Assembly (NCBI GenBank): GCA_038228695.1
Contig: JBBRPA010000059.1
Span: 1-18,778 of the forward strand
Length of the DNA stretch: 18,778 nt
Source: DASVRZ01 sp038228695
Lineage (GTDB): Bacteria; Verrucomicrobiota; Verrucomicrobiia; Chthoniobacterales; DASVRZ01
Reading direction: 5' to 3'
This document shows, piece by piece, positions 8,067-16,095 of this stretch. The notes under the pieces are model-generated. The model was not told the origin of the DNA and searched no databases. It worked only from the letters and a program-made list of their open reading frames with translations. Each line of letters starts with the position of its first letter. The stretch's first letter is position 1. The position numbers were made by a program, and so were the translations under genes.

Positions 8067-9257
8067 TCACTGCTTCGCATTAGAAGCAGCCTGAACCTTT
8101 ACCCTCACTGCATCCTCGGCATCGGCGGATTTCTTATTGCCAAGGCCGATGATGACCGTCGAGGCGACGAGGAAGATCAACATGACCAAGACCAGTTTCT
8201 TGGTAGTTGCCGCCTCACCCTTCCACTCCTTAAAGAAGATGCCCCAGAGCGTGCTGAAGATGATGATGCTCGCCATGTGCAGGGTCCAACTGGAGAACTT
8301 GTAATTGCCCATCTGGCTTTCCCCCATCTGGTAGAAGAAAAATTGGAAATACCAAATGGTGCCCGCCAGCACGCAGAAAAACCAGTTGCCACTGAGCGGA
8401 ACGGCACTGCCGATTTCAAAGGATTGCTCGGAAATCTTTCCGCCGTGGCCGTCGCCGCCCGTCGTCTGGCTTTTCACTGGCTTCACGGTTGGGCTGAAGT
8501 ATTGATGCGCCGAGCCGTTCTTGAAGTGGAGCATGACGCACCAGAGGAAATTAGTCGTTAAACCGCCCAGCAAAATCACCGCGATGACTGGCAGACCGAC
8601 CCAGAGCGGCCCGGTTCCGTGCGCGGCAGAAATCTTTGTAATCGGGTCGCCAAACTGAAAACCGTAAGAGAAGCAGGAACTCATCACTCCAGAAAATGTC
8701 GCGATCGCGAGACCCTTCCATAAATTAAATTCCGCAATGGTGGAGGCTTGACCGGCCATCTCTTTTTCCTTCCGCACGCCAGCGATGCCGCCGATGGCGA
8801 TACCCACCAAACAAGTCACCACACCGAGCAATACAATTGGGCCGCCAGCGCTCGTGCCGGAATGATTGAGCAGCTTGTCGGCAAACTCACCTTTCACAAT
8901 CGGCGGGACGAGCGTGCCGAACGCCGCACAGAAACCGAGTGCAATAGCCATGCCTAGTGACATGCCGAGATAGCGCATTGTCAGTCCGAACGTCAATCCA
9001 CCGAACCCCCACAACGCACCCATGAGATAGGTCATCCAAAAAGTGTGGGATGGAGTTTCATGCAGCACTGCGAGCAAGTCTTTCGACAGCACGAAGGCAC
9101 CGATCCACGGACAGATAAGCCAGCTAAACATACCGCCCGCGAGCCAGAAGGTTTCCCACGACCATTTGCGGACACCTTTGAATGGAACGTAAAAACTGCC
9201 GGAGGCCAGACCGCCGAGCCAATGGAAGATAACACCGAGTAATGGATTCTGTTGCAT
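8067..9257 (-). CDS. rhaT: L-rhamnose/H+ symporter RhaT
   Basis: This 396-residue inner-membrane protein should import L-rhamnose with protons. It matches RhaT closely, including FHWLGGLASGSFYVPFKGVR near the N terminus and MRYLGMSLGMAIALGFCAAF (94-113). About ten hydrophobic segments can be seen, near residues 8-27, 36-57, 73-92, 98-120, 139-160, 181-200, 218-245, 292-311, 323-342 and 354-373. Compared with E. coli RhaT (344 residues) it is about 50 longer. The extra length is mostly a polar loop around 246-290 containing TTGGDGHGGK, plus a short charged tail. The start ATG is 15 bases after the rhaA stop and has no Shine-Dalgarno sequence. The stop overlaps a possible GTG start of the GH106 gene. 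Next to rhaA and three rhamnosidases, the assignment is firm. Confidence 0.95.
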   Translation of the reverse strand: MQQNPLLGVIFHWLGGLASGSFYVPFKGVRKWSWETFWLAGGMFSWLICPWIGAFVLSKDLLAVLHETPSHTFWMTYLMGALWGFGGLTFGLTMRYLGMSLGMAIALGFCAAFGTLVPPIVKGEFADKLLNHSGTSAGGPIVLLGVVTCLVGIAIGGIAGVRKEKEMAGQASTIAEFNLWKGLAIATFSGVMSSCFSYGFQFGDPITKISAAHGTGPLWVGLPVIAVILLGGLTTNFLWCVMLHFKNGSAHQYFSPTVKPVKSQTTGGDGHGGKISEQSFEIGSAVPLSGNWFFCVLAGTIWYFQFFFYQMGESQMGNYKFSSWTLHMASIIIFSTLWGIFFKEWKGEAATTKKLVLVMLIFLVASTVIIGLGNKKSADAEDAVRVKVQAASNAKQ

Positions 9258-9272
9258 GATTTGGATTTGGGT

Positions 9273-10517
9273 TTACTTGCGTTTGCTTAAAATATTTTTC
9301 TCATAGCTCTTTACCTCCGACAGCCAGAGTTCACCGACGGGAACGCCCTGCGTTTCGCAGTAATAATCCCAGACCGCGCCGAACGGCAGTGTCTTGGCTT
9401 CTTCTTGCAACGCCAGTCGCGTCGTAAAATCTCCCGCCACTTCCGCTTTGCGAATGAGAGGAGTCTCTAGCAACGCGATGAGCAATGCGCGAAGCATGTT
9501 GCGTGTGCCAATCGTCCACGCGGCGACGCGGTTGATGCTCGCGTCAAAATAGTCCAGTCCGATATGGACACGCTTCTCGAAGCCGTTTGCCACAATTTCG
9601 CGTGCGATGGCGAGCAGATCATCATTCAAAGTCACGACGTGGTCACTATCCCAACGGACACCACGACTAACGTGCAACAGAATTTCCGGCATGAACTGCA
9701 GCACGCTGGAAATCTTGTCCGCGATGCTTTCGGTTGGGTGATAATGGCCAGCGTCAAGACAGAGAAGTTTTTTGCGTGAAACAGCGTAGCCGAGATAAAA
9801 TTCGTGCGAACCAACGACAAAACTTTCGCTGCCGATGCCGAATAATTTTGGTTCGACCGCATCAAGGTTCAGTTTCGGTGAAATCACTTTCTTGAAAACC
9901 GCATCGAGCGATTCCGCAAGACGTACGCGTGGCGCGACGCGATCTGCGGGAGTGTCTTTCATGCCGTCGGGAACCCACACATTTGTCACGCAGGTCGTGC
10001 CGAGCGCCTTACCCATTGCCGCGCCGATTTCGCGGGAGCGGATGCAATGCTCGATCCAGAACTGACGAATCCCTTTGTCCGCATTGGACAAGGTGAATCC
10101 ATCCGCCGACTTCGGATGCGAGAAGCAGGTAGGGTTAAAATCCAAACCAAGGTCGTTTTTCTTCGCCCAGGAAATCCAGTTGGCGAAATGTTTCGGCTCG
10201 ATGGCGTCACGGTCAACTTTCTTGCCGCCGAACTCGCCGTAGAAAGCGTGCAGATTCAAACGATGTTTGCCCGGAATCAGCGAGAGCGCTTTGTCGAGGT
10301 CGGCGCGCAATTCATCCGGCGTGCGGGCTTTACCTGGATAATTGCCAGTGACAGCGAGGCCGTTGCCCAGCGAACCGCAGGAGCTTTCGAAACCACCGAC
10401 GTCATCGCCTTGCCAGCAGTGCAAGGAGATCGGAATCGTGGCAAGCGTTTTGAGGGCGTGATCAACGTCCACACCGAGTGATGCGTAGCGTTCTCTGGCT
10501 ATGTCGTAGTTTTTCAT
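9273..10517 (-). CDS. rhaA: L-rhamnose isomerase
   Basis: This 414-residue cytoplasmic enzyme converts L-rhamnose to L-rhamnulose (EC 5.3.1.14), the first intracellular step of the pathway. It follows the E. coli RhaA sequence nearly end to end at near-identical length (419 in E. coli). Landmarks are HCWQGDDVGGFE (33-44), ATGNYPGKAR-type VTGNYPGKAR (56-65), GLDFNPTCFSHP, VWVPDGMKDTPADR, IGSESFVVGSHEFYLGY, CLDAGHYHPTE and RWDSDHV. The last three blocks hold the acidic and histidine residues that bind the two metal ions in characterised RhaA. It ends with YEKNILSKRK, again like E. coli. It begins 10 bases after the second GH106 stop, with AAGCAAATTTT before the ATG and no Shine-Dalgarno match. 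The rhamnulokinase and aldolase that normally act next are not in this window. Confidence 0.97.
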   Translation of the reverse strand: MKNYDIARERYASLGVDVDHALKTLATIPISLHCWQGDDVGGFESSCGSLGNGLAVTGNYPGKARTPDELRADLDKALSLIPGKHRLNLHAFYGEFGGKKVDRDAIEPKHFANWISWAKKNDLGLDFNPTCFSHPKSADGFTLSNADKGIRQFWIEHCIRSREIGAAMGKALGTTCVTNVWVPDGMKDTPADRVAPRVRLAESLDAVFKKVISPKLNLDAVEPKLFGIGSESFVVGSHEFYLGYAVSRKKLLCLDAGHYHPTESIADKISSVLQFMPEILLHVSRGVRWDSDHVVTLNDDLLAIAREIVANGFEKRVHIGLDYFDASINRVAAWTIGTRNMLRALLIALLETPLIRKAEVAGDFTTRLALQEEAKTLPFGAVWDYYCETQGVPVGELWLSEVKSYEKNILSKRK

Positions 10518-10527
10518 AAAATTTGCT

Positions 10528-13383
10528 TTAGTCTTTTTGGAGAAGTTTAACGGGCCCGAGCAATCCTGCCATTTCCAGCGGCGTCTTCGCGGTGAGCTTG
10601 CGGATGTTAGTCTGTGTGAGCCGCTGCTCTTTGGGCAAACTCGCGTCGCCGATGATCCGGTTGGGCCAGAAGTTCACGACTTCGATTTGCAATTCGTTTT
10701 CACCAAGCTTTACGGCATCCGTCACATTTACGTGCCACGGCGGACACCACACGATACCGCATGATTTACCATTCACTTTCACCTCGGCGATTTCTCGAAC
10801 ATCTCCCAAATCCAAAAAAAGTTTTGAGTTTTTATCTTTTAATTTTGAGTCGGGCAGATCGAAAGTTTTTTCATAAGTGGCCGTGCCGGAATAATATTTG
10901 ATCCCCGCCTCCGTTCGCGTCGGCCAGCTCACGAGTGAATCAAATTGTGCGGTTCCCGGGCCGCCCCAGTTTGGGTCGAAATGAACAGCCCACGCGCCAG
11001 AAATTTCCTGAAATGATTTGAGTTCCATTGAATTGGAAACGGCCTCCGCCGGATGCGCCGAGGACGGTTCGCGGAAGATCACAAACCACGAACCGCACGG
11101 CGAAAATTCCAACGGCACAATTGTCTGGCCGTTGCTTTCGGTGTAGGCGGCAGCGAACCGATGCTCGCCAGTGACTGGATTCCATAGCTCCGGCGCCTTG
11201 CCGCCGACCCGAAAGATACACTTGGCCGCCGTCGTAAGGTTCGCCCGGTTGGCGACGAAATAAATATCCGTGTCCGCGGTCTGACGATGCAAGTAATCCA
11301 GTGGCTTATTCGCTTCGCCGATAAAGGTGAAGTCTGGCGGGATTTTGTCGGATGCTAGCACTTCACGGGCGGTGGTATTCGAGAAGACACGGCCTTTACC
11401 TACCCTCTCTATACCCCACAATTCATCCGCGATTTTTTTTACTTCAGCGTCGGCAGTTGTAAAGTTTTCCAATGTTTCGCCGCGCGCCGGTTTCGGGCCA
11501 ATGACCGTTCCTCCCGCCCTGACGAGTTCTTGAATTTTTTTCAGCACCCGCAGCGAAATCACATCGCGATCTGGCAACACGAGGACGCGGTAATTCGTGC
11601 CGTCAGGCAGAACAATTTTCCCATCTTTCACGCTAGCGCGTTCCAGCAAAACCTCTTCGGTGATGACGTCGTAATCGTAGCCTGCGCCAACGCGGGCCGG
11701 GTCGGTAAGTTTGTGCTGCGTGAAGTTCGGAACGTGGTCGCCATAGTAATACAAAACGTCCGCCGTGAAATTTCCCTGCTGCAATAAAAACTGGCAGCGA
11801 TTGATGTAGCTGAAAAAGGGCGCAGACTTTTCCCACCACGTCACGTTGGGATTGAGATGCGTGCCAGCGAAATACTGCTGTCCGGGCGTGCCTGCGCTTT
11901 CCGGAGAGCAGACAAACGCGTGCCAGACAAGCAAATTCAAGCCTTCGCAAAGTGCCTTATCGAACGCCGGTTTCAAGTTATCTGCTAATTTTTCCTGCCA
12001 GTGCGGCCCGATGGTGGTGAAGCCTTCCGCGAGCACATATTTGTGACCGTAAGTATGCGCGGCGCTGGCAGGTTGCTTAACGAAAAAGCGGTTATCGTCG
12101 CCCATGCGATGCGTCCACGACCACGCCCAAAACTCGCTCATCGGTGCGTCGTCCCAGCCAAGGCAGCGCTGCGCGTCAATCGGCACGGCGTGTGGTCCGC
12201 CGCTTTCGGGGTGAATTAAAAGACCGTGAGCATGAGCGCGGTCGCGGAAAATTTTGTAATGATTATCAATCGCGAGATCGCCCATCGTCTTGCGGAAATC
12301 ATTCAGAAAGCGGTTGCTCTCGTCCCGGCTGTTTACGATACGTCCAGCGATGACCGGCAACCAGTTCAACACATCGTAGCCGCGCCGTTTCAGAAATTCT
12401 TCGCGATAAGTCGGCGTCCAGTTAGCTACTTCCACTTCCCAACTGTCGGTGTGCAAATATTTCAAAGCCGTGCCTGCCAGCGATCCGGCGTCGGCGATGA
12501 GTGGTTCTACCACCGCATCCCAATAGCGCGTGAACGCTCCGGCATCGAAAGGATCGAGCGCGTAGCCGTCCCAGCCTTCGCTGTTAGTCGAGACCTTGCA
12601 ATGATCGTTGAGCGTGTAACCGAAGCGCAGGATTTCCCAATCGCCAGCGGGAGCCTGCCAGTCGAGGATGCCGGTAGCGGCGTCAAATTTTGCGGTGAGA
12701 TCAAGCACATCCGTTGCGCGCATGTCGGCATCATTTGCAGACGCGGGGAATTCCTGAAATAGTGCGTCGGACTTCGGCGCGGAGAACGGCAGGAGCGGTT
12801 TAACGAGTGCCTTTTCCAACTGGTTCTGTAGCGGCGGATGTGCGCCATTCGTTTGGCGTGGATAGGCTAATACATATAGGTCGCGATAAAAGCTTTCGCG
12901 CGATTCAGGCTTGGCGAGTTTGATGGTGTGATCGGTGATACCACTGACGCTCATCTCAGACCACGTAAGTTTCTTCGGTGCGTCCTCAGCTTTCACCATC
13001 GGCCCGCCAAGGTTCCAACCGCTCTGGATGTTTAGACTCATTTCAAGGCCCAGCCGGCCAGCTTCGCGAATCGTGTGCTTGTAAAGTTCGCGCCACTCAG
13101 GAGAGAAAAACGTCGGTCCGTGCGGCACTTTTCCGTTGCCATCCTGATCCGCGCCGTCGGCGTCACAAATCAGCGCCCCACCAAATCCCTTGGCCTTCAT
13201 CTGTTCGAGGTCGCGAGTGATGGCTTCGGCGGTGACGTTGCCATTGAGCCACCACCAATAGGCTCGGAGGCGGGCTTCCTTCGGCGGATTTTGCCAGCCG
13301 GATTCCAGCGTATCCGCAGCGGCGGAGCCTCCAATAGCCAGCGCAAGGAAAATGGAAATACTAATCAAGTATATCGGTTTCAT
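10528..13383 (-). CDS. GH106 alpha-L-rhamnosidase, secreted (copy B)
   Basis: This 951-residue exported protein is a diverged paralogue of the other GH106 copy. The signal peptide is MKPIYLISISIFLALAIGGS, cleaving near AAA-DTL. The barrel opens with RLRAYWWWLNGNVTAEAI and FGGALICDADGADQDGNGK. LHTDSWEVEVANW carries DSWE at 313-316. HPESGG (E393) and VLAEGFTT (E453) match the conserved acidic positions in the paralogue. The C-terminal sandwich contains AVHFDPNWGGPG, FLDLGDVREIAEVKVNG and LQIEVVNFWPNRIIGD, nearly parallel to copy A. Differences include the loop after the first strand and the region just before DSWE, which suggests a different linkage or aglycone preference. The ATG follows the AraA-like TAG stop with no spacer (TAGATG), so translation is probably coupled. 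The frame is intact. The sugar released should be L-rhamnose by family; the polymer is unknown. Confidence 0.92.
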   Translation of the reverse strand: MKPIYLISISIFLALAIGGSAAADTLESGWQNPPKEARLRAYWWWLNGNVTAEAITRDLEQMKAKGFGGALICDADGADQDGNGKVPHGPTFFSPEWRELYKHTIREAGRLGLEMSLNIQSGWNLGGPMVKAEDAPKKLTWSEMSVSGITDHTIKLAKPESRESFYRDLYVLAYPRQTNGAHPPLQNQLEKALVKPLLPFSAPKSDALFQEFPASANDADMRATDVLDLTAKFDAATGILDWQAPAGDWEILRFGYTLNDHCKVSTNSEGWDGYALDPFDAGAFTRYWDAVVEPLIADAGSLAGTALKYLHTDSWEVEVANWTPTYREEFLKRRGYDVLNWLPVIAGRIVNSRDESNRFLNDFRKTMGDLAIDNHYKIFRDRAHAHGLLIHPESGGPHAVPIDAQRCLGWDDAPMSEFWAWSWTHRMGDDNRFFVKQPASAAHTYGHKYVLAEGFTTIGPHWQEKLADNLKPAFDKALCEGLNLLVWHAFVCSPESAGTPGQQYFAGTHLNPNVTWWEKSAPFFSYINRCQFLLQQGNFTADVLYYYGDHVPNFTQHKLTDPARVGAGYDYDVITEEVLLERASVKDGKIVLPDGTNYRVLVLPDRDVISLRVLKKIQELVRAGGTVIGPKPARGETLENFTTADAEVKKIADELWGIERVGKGRVFSNTTAREVLASDKIPPDFTFIGEANKPLDYLHRQTADTDIYFVANRANLTTAAKCIFRVGGKAPELWNPVTGEHRFAAAYTESNGQTIVPLEFSPCGSWFVIFREPSSAHPAEAVSNSMELKSFQEISGAWAVHFDPNWGGPGTAQFDSLVSWPTRTEAGIKYYSGTATYEKTFDLPDSKLKDKNSKLFLDLGDVREIAEVKVNGKSCGIVWCPPWHVNVTDAVKLGENELQIEVVNFWPNRIIGDASLPKEQRLTQTNIRKLTAKTPLEMAGLLGPVKLLQKD

Positions 13384-14817
13384 CTAGCTAACCTTTGCAA
13401 CTTCCATACTGAGAAGTTTGCCTAGTTTTTCAATCTTCGATGCGATGTGTCCCACGCCCACCGCGCAATGATGCGCCGGGCCGTGCGAATTCCAGTTCTC
13501 CACGAATTTCCGTGCGCCAATGGTGAAACGGTAGCGACTATTTGTGTTGCCGATTTCCAAGATTGGACCCGATTCGGACTGTCCCTCGGCAACCAGTAAC
13601 TTCAAATTTCCGTCCACTGTCTGCACCACCGAGAGTAATGTCACCGGCCCGTGCTTTACAGACATTTCCACCGACAATCCCCGCCCGACTTTGCCGTGAT
13701 ACACTTTCAGCGGACGCACCTTGGTTTTGCCCTGCGCAATCTTGATGTGACCTGGTCCGTCGTGCCCCATTAAGACGACGTCGTCGTTGAAATCCATCGC
13801 ATAATATTCCGTAAACGATCCGCCTGCGCCGAAACCGTCCATGATCTTCATCGCTTGGGCATTTTTGATTTCCAACTCACCCGCTACTGGAATTCCGCGC
13901 CCCGTGAGTAGCGACGTGCCGAGAATAATGGAGGTGATGGCGTCTTCGTTCGCCGCATTACCCGTGCCGGAATAGAAATAAGCCAGCGAACCCAGCCGGT
14001 GTTCGTCTGCCAGTCGGTCCAATGCCACCGAAGTGCGCGCGGCTCGTTCCAATTCGCTTTTTTCACATTCAGGCTGAACCTCAAAAACCTTTTGAAAATG
14101 CTTCACCCGTTCCGCGATTTGAGTCTTCGTCACTTGCGTCCGCAACGCCGCGAGTTCGTCCACTTCAACGATCTCGATGTGCCCACCAAAAAACGCGCAT
14201 TGCTGCGTCAGGTCCGAATAAATGTCCAGCATCCCGCCGTAATAATGACCCATCACTCCCATGCGATTGTGCTCCATCAGATTGGCTACGCGTGCCGCCT
14301 CGACCCATTCATCCACCTGCCGCCAGCACTCCGGATCATCATCAATCATGCCGGTCACCTGATGGAACGGAATGCGCGACCGATTAAAGACATTGGCGAT
14401 TTCGGGCACAGGACAAGCCGCGCAATAGGCCAGCCATTCGCCCGTCATCTTGGTGCGATCTTCCATCTTGTTGAAACTGGCGTAATCGATCGCCGCCGTC
14501 GGCTGAAGATTGAGAATGATGACCTGCACTTTCGCGCGGCGCACCACCGGCAAGACGGTGGACGACAACGCGTAAGTCGTGACGTGCAGGAAGATCAAAT
14601 CCACATCCGCCGAACGAAACTTGTGGCCCGCTGTCAGCGCCTTCTCCGGCGTGTCCACTAGACCGAGGTTTACCACTTGCACACCAGGACGTTTGAGTTT
14701 GGCGGCGACGCGATTGAGGTAGCCTTTAAGCCGGTCTTCCAACCCGGAAAATTGCGGCCAGTAGGTATCCAGACCGATACCAAAAAGACCAACTTTGAGG
14801 GGTGTGCTTGTTTTCAT
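13384..14817 (-). CDS. L-arabinose isomerase-like (AraA-fold) sugar isomerase
   Basis: This 477-residue cytoplasmic protein has no signal peptide and belongs to the L-fucose/L-arabinose isomerase superfamily. The N terminus reads VGLFGIGLDTYWPQFSGL (9-26), a typical AraA-like opening. Candidate metal and catalytic residues line up with the two Glu and two His known in AraA: E314 in AGELEIKNA, E337 in GGSFTEYY, H352 in LMGHDGPGH, and H449 or H450 in HGPAHHCAVG. Length is close to AraA (about 500). It shares no fold-level sequence similarity with the RhaA encoded three kilobases away, so the locus has two unrelated types of aldose-ketose isomerase. The substrate might be L-arabinose or L-fucose released from the same polymer, or something else, since AraA-like proteins in this phylum are mostly untested. 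No araB or araD is nearby. The ATG lies 58 bases after the propeller-gene stop. Confidence 0.82.
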   Translation of the reverse strand: MKTSTPLKVGLFGIGLDTYWPQFSGLEDRLKGYLNRVAAKLKRPGVQVVNLGLVDTPEKALTAGHKFRSADVDLIFLHVTTYALSSTVLPVVRRAKVQVIILNLQPTAAIDYASFNKMEDRTKMTGEWLAYCAACPVPEIANVFNRSRIPFHQVTGMIDDDPECWRQVDEWVEAARVANLMEHNRMGVMGHYYGGMLDIYSDLTQQCAFFGGHIEIVEVDELAALRTQVTKTQIAERVKHFQKVFEVQPECEKSELERAARTSVALDRLADEHRLGSLAYFYSGTGNAANEDAITSIILGTSLLTGRGIPVAGELEIKNAQAMKIMDGFGAGGSFTEYYAMDFNDDVVLMGHDGPGHIKIAQGKTKVRPLKVYHGKVGRGLSVEMSVKHGPVTLLSVVQTVDGNLKLLVAEGQSESGPILEIGNTNSRYRFTIGARKFVENWNSHGPAHHCAVGVGHIASKIEKLGKLLSMEVAKVS

Positions 14818-14875
14818 GCGACTTTCAGAAAAGTGTTCTTGTTTATATGCATATCCGGCGAGGTATTTCGTCTTT
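14818..14875 (-). promoter_or_regulatory. 58-bp spacer with a perfect 10-bp palindrome
   Basis: The spacer before the AraA-like gene holds ATATGCATAT (14845-14854), a perfect palindrome. Read on the minus strand it overlaps TATAAAC, which could act as a -10-like element about 25-35 bases before the ATG. No good -35 box is visible 17 bases upstream. It could be an internal promoter or operator, or chance in an AT-rich spacer. Confidence 0.25.
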
Positions 14876-15955
14876 CTACTGAGAAATTGAGGCAGGCGTT
14901 ATCAAAGGGAGATCTAGCCACGCGAGGCCAACATCTCGGCTCATGTGACTGGTGCTGTTGCCGCCAGGCGCGTCGTAGAAAACTGCAAGCCGATTGCCGA
15001 CCTTGACCACCGACGGTAAACCGACACATTTCTGACTCCAACCACAATTACTTCCATCTAGAACCACGGCCTTATTTTCTGGCTTCCATTGGTTTAAATC
15101 TTTGCTCCAGTAAACCCAAATCGCGTCTGTAAATTCCGATTTTCCCTCTAAACCAACGTGGTTGGAAAATAAAAACCAAGTCTGAGTGACCGGCTCAAAA
15201 TAGAGTGATGAATTTTCGATTTGCTCGGCGGCGGGGAGGATGGGCTGGGCGTCGGGCGTCCAGACGGCATCCAGGTTTTTGGTTCTGGCAATGCCTAGTG
15301 TCCGATGCAACTTCCCGTCAATCCTCGCGGCCGCACTAAAAAACATCAGGTATTCGTCCCCTTGCCGAACGATCGCTCCGGGGCTGGCGGTGTCGCTGAA
15401 ATAAGTGCTTGGCTGGCAGCTAAATGGAACGACCGTTGGCTGTTTCATCCAGGGTCCGGTGGGGGATTCGGCATAAGCCTTCATCGTCATATAAGGGGTC
15501 GTGGGAACAAAATTGGGAGCACTTGTTGCATGGGTGGTGCCCAGATAAAACATATGCCACTTCAACCCATCGAAGAAAGTAACGCCATAGGAGGCAGAGC
15601 GTGAATCGTCCTCATTACTCTTCCCGACAGAAAGCACTGGTCCGACTTTGATCCAGTTTTTCAAGTCATGACTGGTGGCTAGGCAGGCCAGCCAAGCACT
15701 CTCTCCTGCTCCGTCATAGTGCATATAGTAAGTATCGCCGCTTTTCCACACCCACACATCGCGTGCGCCAAGAATGTCGGAGTTGTTTGGTCCGTCACCG
15801 TGACGGAGTACGATGTGAGATTCCTTTGCGTCCATCCGCAACTTTGCTACTGGCCGACCGTCGGGATAATCCGAGGTGGCTGCCGAGACGTCTATGACAA
15901 AGTGGAGAAGGGCTGTCCCGACAATACATGCGATTGCTGTATTTGTTTTCTTCAT
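14876..15955 (-). CDS. Secreted five-bladed beta-propeller glycosidase-like protein (GH43/GH117-like)
   Basis: This 359-residue protein has a signal peptide (MKKTNTAIACIVGTALLHFV, cleaving near DVSA-ATS) followed by propeller-type repeats. The blades show paired aromatic and acidic motifs: GARDVWVWKSGDTYYMHYDG (63-82), SYGVTFFDGLKWHMFYLGT, SDTASPGAIVRQGDEYLMFF (187-206), ENSSLYFEPVTQTWFLFSN (247-265) and GLPSVVKVGNRLAVFYDA. Such repeats are typical of clan GH-F and GH-J families and of GH117. D66, D188 and E247 are candidate catalytic acids by position in early, middle and late blades, but I cannot name the family with certainty. AAGGAACTAACCCCAGA precedes the ATG and gives a plausible ribosome binding site. 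The 136-bp gap upstream is the largest within the cluster, so this gene may head the main transcript. It probably removes another sugar, such as arabinose or galactose, from the rhamnose-rich polymer; that part is inference. Confidence 0.75.
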   Translation of the reverse strand: MKKTNTAIACIVGTALLHFVIDVSAATSDYPDGRPVAKLRMDAKESHIVLRHGDGPNNSDILGARDVWVWKSGDTYYMHYDGAGESAWLACLATSHDLKNWIKVGPVLSVGKSNEDDSRSASYGVTFFDGLKWHMFYLGTTHATSAPNFVPTTPYMTMKAYAESPTGPWMKQPTVVPFSCQPSTYFSDTASPGAIVRQGDEYLMFFSAAARIDGKLHRTLGIARTKNLDAVWTPDAQPILPAAEQIENSSLYFEPVTQTWFLFSNHVGLEGKSEFTDAIWVYWSKDLNQWKPENKAVVLDGSNCGWSQKCVGLPSVVKVGNRLAVFYDAPGGNSTSHMSRDVGLAWLDLPLITPASISQ

Positions 15956-16091
15956 TCTGGGGTTAGTTCCTTTTGTTTTGTAGGGGTGGTAAATTGCTAT
16001 TTTATTGTGTGCTCACTGGAAAAATTGCAGAGGATTGTTCATCTGTAGAAAAGTCACGCTTGGCAATAATGATTCCCGTGACAAAAAATCA
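15956..16091 (-). promoter_or_regulatory. Largest intergenic gap of the cluster, possible promoter
   Basis: These 136 bases separate the SGNH gene from the propeller gene and are AT-rich. An AATAAAATAG stretch on the minus strand, about 60 bases before the propeller ATG, could serve as a -10 region, but no good -35 box is found at the usual spacing. If a promoter exists for the eight downstream genes, this is the likeliest place. The gap also holds part of a 9-bp-arm inverted repeat listed separately. Confidence 0.3.
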
Positions 16092-16095
16092 TTAT
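16066..16095. repeat. Inverted repeat, 9-bp arms, over the SGNH stop codon
   Basis: ATAATGATT (16066-16074) and AATCATTAT (16087-16095) are perfect reverse complements, with a 12-base loop. The right arm on the plus strand covers the TAA stop of the SGNH gene (16092-16094). In the minus-strand RNA the hairpin is not followed by a U-run, so it is not a standard intrinsic terminator. It could be an operator, an RNA-stability hairpin or a weak attenuator between the two halves of the cluster. Confidence 0.45.

Noticed and set aside
8047..8070. GTG start at 8070 for GH106 copy A, overlapping the rhaT stop
   Set aside because: Possible, but it would add eight residues before a normal signal peptide; the ATG at 8046 gives the standard n-region MKRVQKN.
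12226..12762. Plus-strand open frame of 178 codons
   Set aside because: Antisense to the well-supported GH106 copy B, with no recognisable motif or ribosome binding site.
13999..14661. Long plus-strand open frame of 220 codons
   Set aside because: It lies fully inside the AraA-like gene on the opposite strand, is rich in Arg and His as antisense frames often are, and shows no domain motif.
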